This document shows, piece by piece, positions 61,395 to 64,000 of a DNA stretch of 64,000 bases. The notes beneath the pieces are model-generated. The model worked only from the letters and a program-made list of their open reading frames with translations, ran no database searches and was not told where the DNA came from. Made by a program: the position numbers and the translations under genes. Source of the DNA: Corallococcus sp. EGB (GTDB lineage Bacteria > Myxococcota > Myxococcia > Myxococcales > Myxococcaceae); assembly GCF_019968905.1 (NCBI RefSeq), contig NZ_CP079946.1:4278001-4342000 (forward strand). Direction: 5' to 3'. The first letter of the stretch is position 1; the number at the start of each line of letters is the position of its first letter.

Positions 61395-61656
61395 GGCTCC
61401 CTGGGACGCGGGCGGTCCCTTGGCGTTCTGCTCTTCATTGACCTGCTCCAGTCAGGTGACGTTCCATCCCTCGCGCTCCGCGTGCCACACGGTGCGGGCG
61501 CTGGGCTCGCAGGTGACGGACCGCGGGGCCGACTCCGTGCACTCATGCCCGTACGGGTATGCCCATCCGCCGTTGGCGACCAGGAGACACGGGGGAGATG
61601 GGCTTTGAACCCAGGGTTGATAATGCGGTGGCGCTGCCCGAGATAGGAGCTTCGCG

Positions 61657-62562
61657 ATGAAGACGCCCCTCCTTCCCCAGCTCCAGGTGTTCCTCGTCGT
61701 GGCCCGCCTGCGCAGCTTCAGCGGCGCGGCGCGTGAGCTCGGCGTCTCCACGACCGCGGTGAGCCAGTCGGTGCGTCACCTCGAGGAGCACCTGGGGGTG
61801 ACGCTGCTCGCGCGCACGACGCGCAGCGTGTCGCTGACGGACGCCGGCCGGCGCCTGGTGGAAGGCGCCGGCCCGGGATTGGGCCAGGCCCTGTCCGCCC
61901 TCCGCGAGGTGTCCGCGCAGCCGGGGGAGACGGTGGGCCGCCTCCGGCTGTCGGTGCCTCACTCGGCGGTGCCGTTCCTCATCACCCCGGTCCTCCCCAC
62001 ATTCAGGGAGCGCCATCCCCGGGTGGAGGTGGAGGTCGTCGTCGAGGACCGCTTCGTGGACATCGTGGCCGAGGGCTACGACGCGGGCGTGCGGCTGAGC
62101 GAGGCCATCGAGCGCGACATGGTGCAGGTGCGGATCACCGACGCGTTCCGCTTCGTGGTGGTGGGCGCCCCCAGCTACCTCGCGCACCAGGGCACGCCCC
62201 AGCGGCCCGAGGACCTCCTGAAGCACGAGTGCATCACCTTCCGATCACAGACCACCGGGACGCTGTACGCCTGGGAGCTGGAACGTGGCCGCCGGAGCTG
62301 GCGTGTGCCGGTGCGGGGCGGCGTGGTCAGCAATGACAACCAGACGGCCGTGTCGCTCGCGGAGGCGGGAATGGGGCTGGCGTATGCCTTCGAGCCGGCC
62401 GCGGAGGAGCGGGTGCGCTCCGGACGGCTCGTGCGGGTGCTGGAGGCCTATGCGCCCACCGTTCCTGGATTCTTCCTCTACTTCCCCAGCCGGGCCCAGC
62501 GCTCCATGCCCTTGCGTCACTTCATCGAGACCGCGAAGCAAATGGCTGTCAGGAGGCTGTAG
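61657..62562 (+). CDS. LysR-family transcriptional regulator
   Basis: A 301-residue activator or repressor. The N-terminal winged helix-turn-helix has LRSFSGAARELGVSTTAVSQ (about 17-36) and the linker helix VRHLEEHLGVTLLARTTRSV; the C-terminal half is the periplasmic-binding-like effector domain. It lies divergent from the CMD/tautomerase pair with a 262-base gap, so it probably regulates that operon in response to a small molecule. Confidence 0.94.
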   Translation: MKTPLLPQLQVFLVVARLRSFSGAARELGVSTTAVSQSVRHLEEHLGVTLLARTTRSVSLTDAGRRLVEGAGPGLGQALSALREVSAQPGETVGRLRLSVPHSAVPFLITPVLPTFRERHPRVEVEVVVEDRFVDIVAEGYDAGVRLSEAIERDMVQVRITDAFRFVVVGAPSYLAHQGTPQRPEDLLKHECITFRSQTTGTLYAWELERGRRSWRVPVRGGVVSNDNQTAVSLAEAGMGLAYAFEPAAEERVRSGRLVRVLEAYAPTVPGFFLYFPSRAQRSMPLRHFIETAKQMAVRRL

Positions 62563-62619
62563 CGGGCCGCTGTCGTTGAGGCGATGAGGTCCCCCAACGA
62601 AGGTGGCGCACCCCGGGCG

Positions 62620-63762
62620 TCAGAACATGCTCTTGCCGAGCTCCAGCACCACCTCGACGAAGCGCCGGTCGGCGAAGAGCAGGGGCACGATGGGCACCAT
62701 CGCCGCGACGATGACGGCCAATGCCGCACGGACGTCCACCGGGAACCAGCGCATGCGGCGCGCCGCGCCGAAGGACGTGCCCAGGTCCGCGAGCGAGGAG
62801 AAGTCGTGCGCGGTCAGCGGATCCATTCCCTCCGGCGGATCGCGGTGGAACCACCGCTCTTCGAAGCGCTGTGAGTGCCAGGCCGCCACGGCCGAGAAGT
62901 GATGGCCCCCCATTCGCTTCGTCCTCAGCAGCTGACGGAAGAAGGCCGCCAGCGGAGCGTAGACGATGACGAGACAGATGAGCGCGAAGGCGAACAGGTG
63001 AAGGGCGTAGTCGGTGAGGTCGGTGGTGGGGCCGTGCGTCAGGCGATGCGCGGTGATCGTGGCGGCCACCGCGAAGACAATGAGCGAGAAGCTGGCCTGG
63101 ACCGTCCCGAGGAAGCCCAGGCCGCCCGCTGCGTCCGGATGGGTGGGCACGAGCGCGAGCGGCAGCCGGGAGACCTTGAACAGGAACCTCGCCCACAGGA
63201 CTCCCCGCCACAGCCAGCGCAGGAACAGGAACCGGAGGAGCGGCATGCTCACCGCGAGGTACCACCAGCCGGCGAGGGTGAGCGGGCCCTGGGGCTGCGC
63301 ATGGAGCCAGGCTGGACGGCTCGTCAGGAGGGGCACGTTCACGAAGGACACGGCGACGGAGACGATCAGCAGCCCGGCTTCGATGATGGCGCTTCGCCGC
63401 ACCCGCACCACGTCGTTGGCGATGCGCTCGAAGGTGGCCAGATGCTTCGCATCAATCAGGTCCGAGACGACGAACTGGCGCACGGCCGCCGAGAGGTTCA
63501 GGTCGATGTAGCGCTCGGACGCGACGAGCAGCGGCAGGGACACCAGGAACGCGACGTGGGTCCCCAGGTCCCGCAGGAAGCCTCGCGCCACCGCGGGCTC
63601 TCCACCGAGGAGCGACAGGACGAGGAGCGGAAGCCAGCTCACCAGCGTCAGGAAGACGACGCGCATGGTCAGCGACGCCCGCCGAGGATGGGCGCGATGA
63701 CGTGGGCCGAGCAGCGTGCCCTGGACCAGCGAGAAGTCGAGCAATGAGGCGGGGACGTCCAT
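62620..63762 (-). CDS. Multi-pass membrane protein of unknown function
   Basis: A 380-residue integral membrane protein. At least six hydrophobic segments are visible (VVFLTLVSWLPLLVLSLLG, VAFLVSLPLLVA, LLIVSVAVSFVNVPLL, LAGWWYLAVSMPLLRFLFL, FSLIVFAVAATITAHRL, LFAFALICLVIVYAPLAAFF, and a C-terminal one), with a cytosolic loop between. I do not recognise the family. It is convergent with the LysR gene. Start ATG 63762. Confidence 0.85.
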   Translation of the reverse strand: MDVPASLLDFSLVQGTLLGPRHRAHPRRASLTMRVVFLTLVSWLPLLVLSLLGGEPAVARGFLRDLGTHVAFLVSLPLLVASERYIDLNLSAAVRQFVVSDLIDAKHLATFERIANDVVRVRRSAIIEAGLLIVSVAVSFVNVPLLTSRPAWLHAQPQGPLTLAGWWYLAVSMPLLRFLFLRWLWRGVLWARFLFKVSRLPLALVPTHPDAAGGLGFLGTVQASFSLIVFAVAATITAHRLTHGPTTDLTDYALHLFAFALICLVIVYAPLAAFFRQLLRTKRMGGHHFSAVAAWHSQRFEERWFHRDPPEGMDPLTAHDFSSLADLGTSFGAARRMRWFPVDVRAALAVIVAAMVPIVPLLFADRRFVEVVLELGKSMF

Positions 63763-64000
63763 GACCGCATCAAAGCTGTGCTGTGATGGCGGCTCCTGCC
63801 AGTCGAAGAAGCAACCAGGCTGCGCGAAGGCAGTGGTGGACGGGGCAAGGGCGGTGCTGGAAGCGCCAAAGGAGGGAGCGGCGGCAAGGGTGGTGGCGGT
63901 AGCCCCCGGTCACGTCCGCCTCCCATGCACCCAGCACCACCGGACGGCCTTCCGGTGGAGGCCGGGGAGACAACCCTCCGAGGGAGTGAGTGAAGCCGCC

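Noticed and set aside
63770..63973. Short open frames at the right edge, including a Gly/Lys-rich plus-strand frame ending GETTLRGSE
   Set aside because: No start with a ribosome site; compositionally simple. It could be the end of a decayed gene but I cannot show it.

Overview
The window is very GC-rich (G or C at almost every third codon position) and its gene content points to a myxobacterium of the Myxococcus/Corallococcus group. Supporting signs are a candidate SitA-type lipoprotein toxin with an Imm11-like partner, a tandem pair of small proteins of a type I know from myxobacteria, many lipoproteins, a Fis-type sigma-54 activator and two FtsH paralogues. Genus is inference. I see no CRISPR array, rRNA or intact insertion sequence. 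There is one tRNA and one candidate small RNA.

Layout. (1) 1-13.9 kb: part of an FMN reductase, a family-4 uracil-DNA glycosylase, an esterase, then a lysine-degradation set (kdd; kamD - small exported protein - kamE - kal - kce). A chitinase and a periplasmic catalase/ankyrin pair on the other strand split this set. An SDR/methyltransferase pair follows. (2) 13.9-22.8 kb: small exported proteins and lipoproteins, a BON/LysM protein, a ChaN-like protein divergent from a TonB-dependent receptor, a coupled 5'-nucleotidase C-domain lipoprotein, and two tandem small proteins. (3) 22.9-33.0 kb: a candidate three-hairpin sRNA, then a housekeeping run tilS-ftsH-folP-glmM-pdxJ-acpS-nnr-tsaE. (4) 33.0-38.2 kb, minus strand: hutU - lipoprotein - hutI - class II amidotransferase, plus a secreted protein. 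(5) 38.3-47.5 kb: FdhF/YdeP-type oxidoreductase, a large orphan protein with a nuclease-like C-terminus, a CxxCH lipoprotein with five exact 150-bp repeats, a sigma-54 activator, a MaoC-type protein and a small XRE regulator. (6) 47.8-57 kb: mutT, a lipoprotein, a second ftsH, a stand-alone sigma-region-1.1-like protein, grpE, an HtrA protease, a PilZ protein and a Glu/Leu-type dehydrogenase: largely a proteostasis neighbourhood. (7) 57.2-59.7 kb: tRNA-Thr(CGT), a decayed coding remnant, then the toxin/immunity pair, which is the clearest accessory island. (8) 60-64 kb: ferredoxin-NADP reductase, tautomerase and CMD-family genes divergent from a LysR regulator, and a membrane protein.

Working together: KamDE, Kdd, Kce and Kal would take beta-lysine to acetoacetate plus crotonyl-CoA (lysine 2,3-aminomutase is not in the window). 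HutU and HutI are the middle steps of histidine breakdown. FtsH2, GrpE and HtrA are protein quality control, with a possible RNA-polymerase modulator between them. The best candidates for something new are the stand-alone sigma-1.1 protein, the sRNA, the hairpin array before kamD, the orphan 739-residue protein, and the lipoprotein toxin island beside the tRNA.
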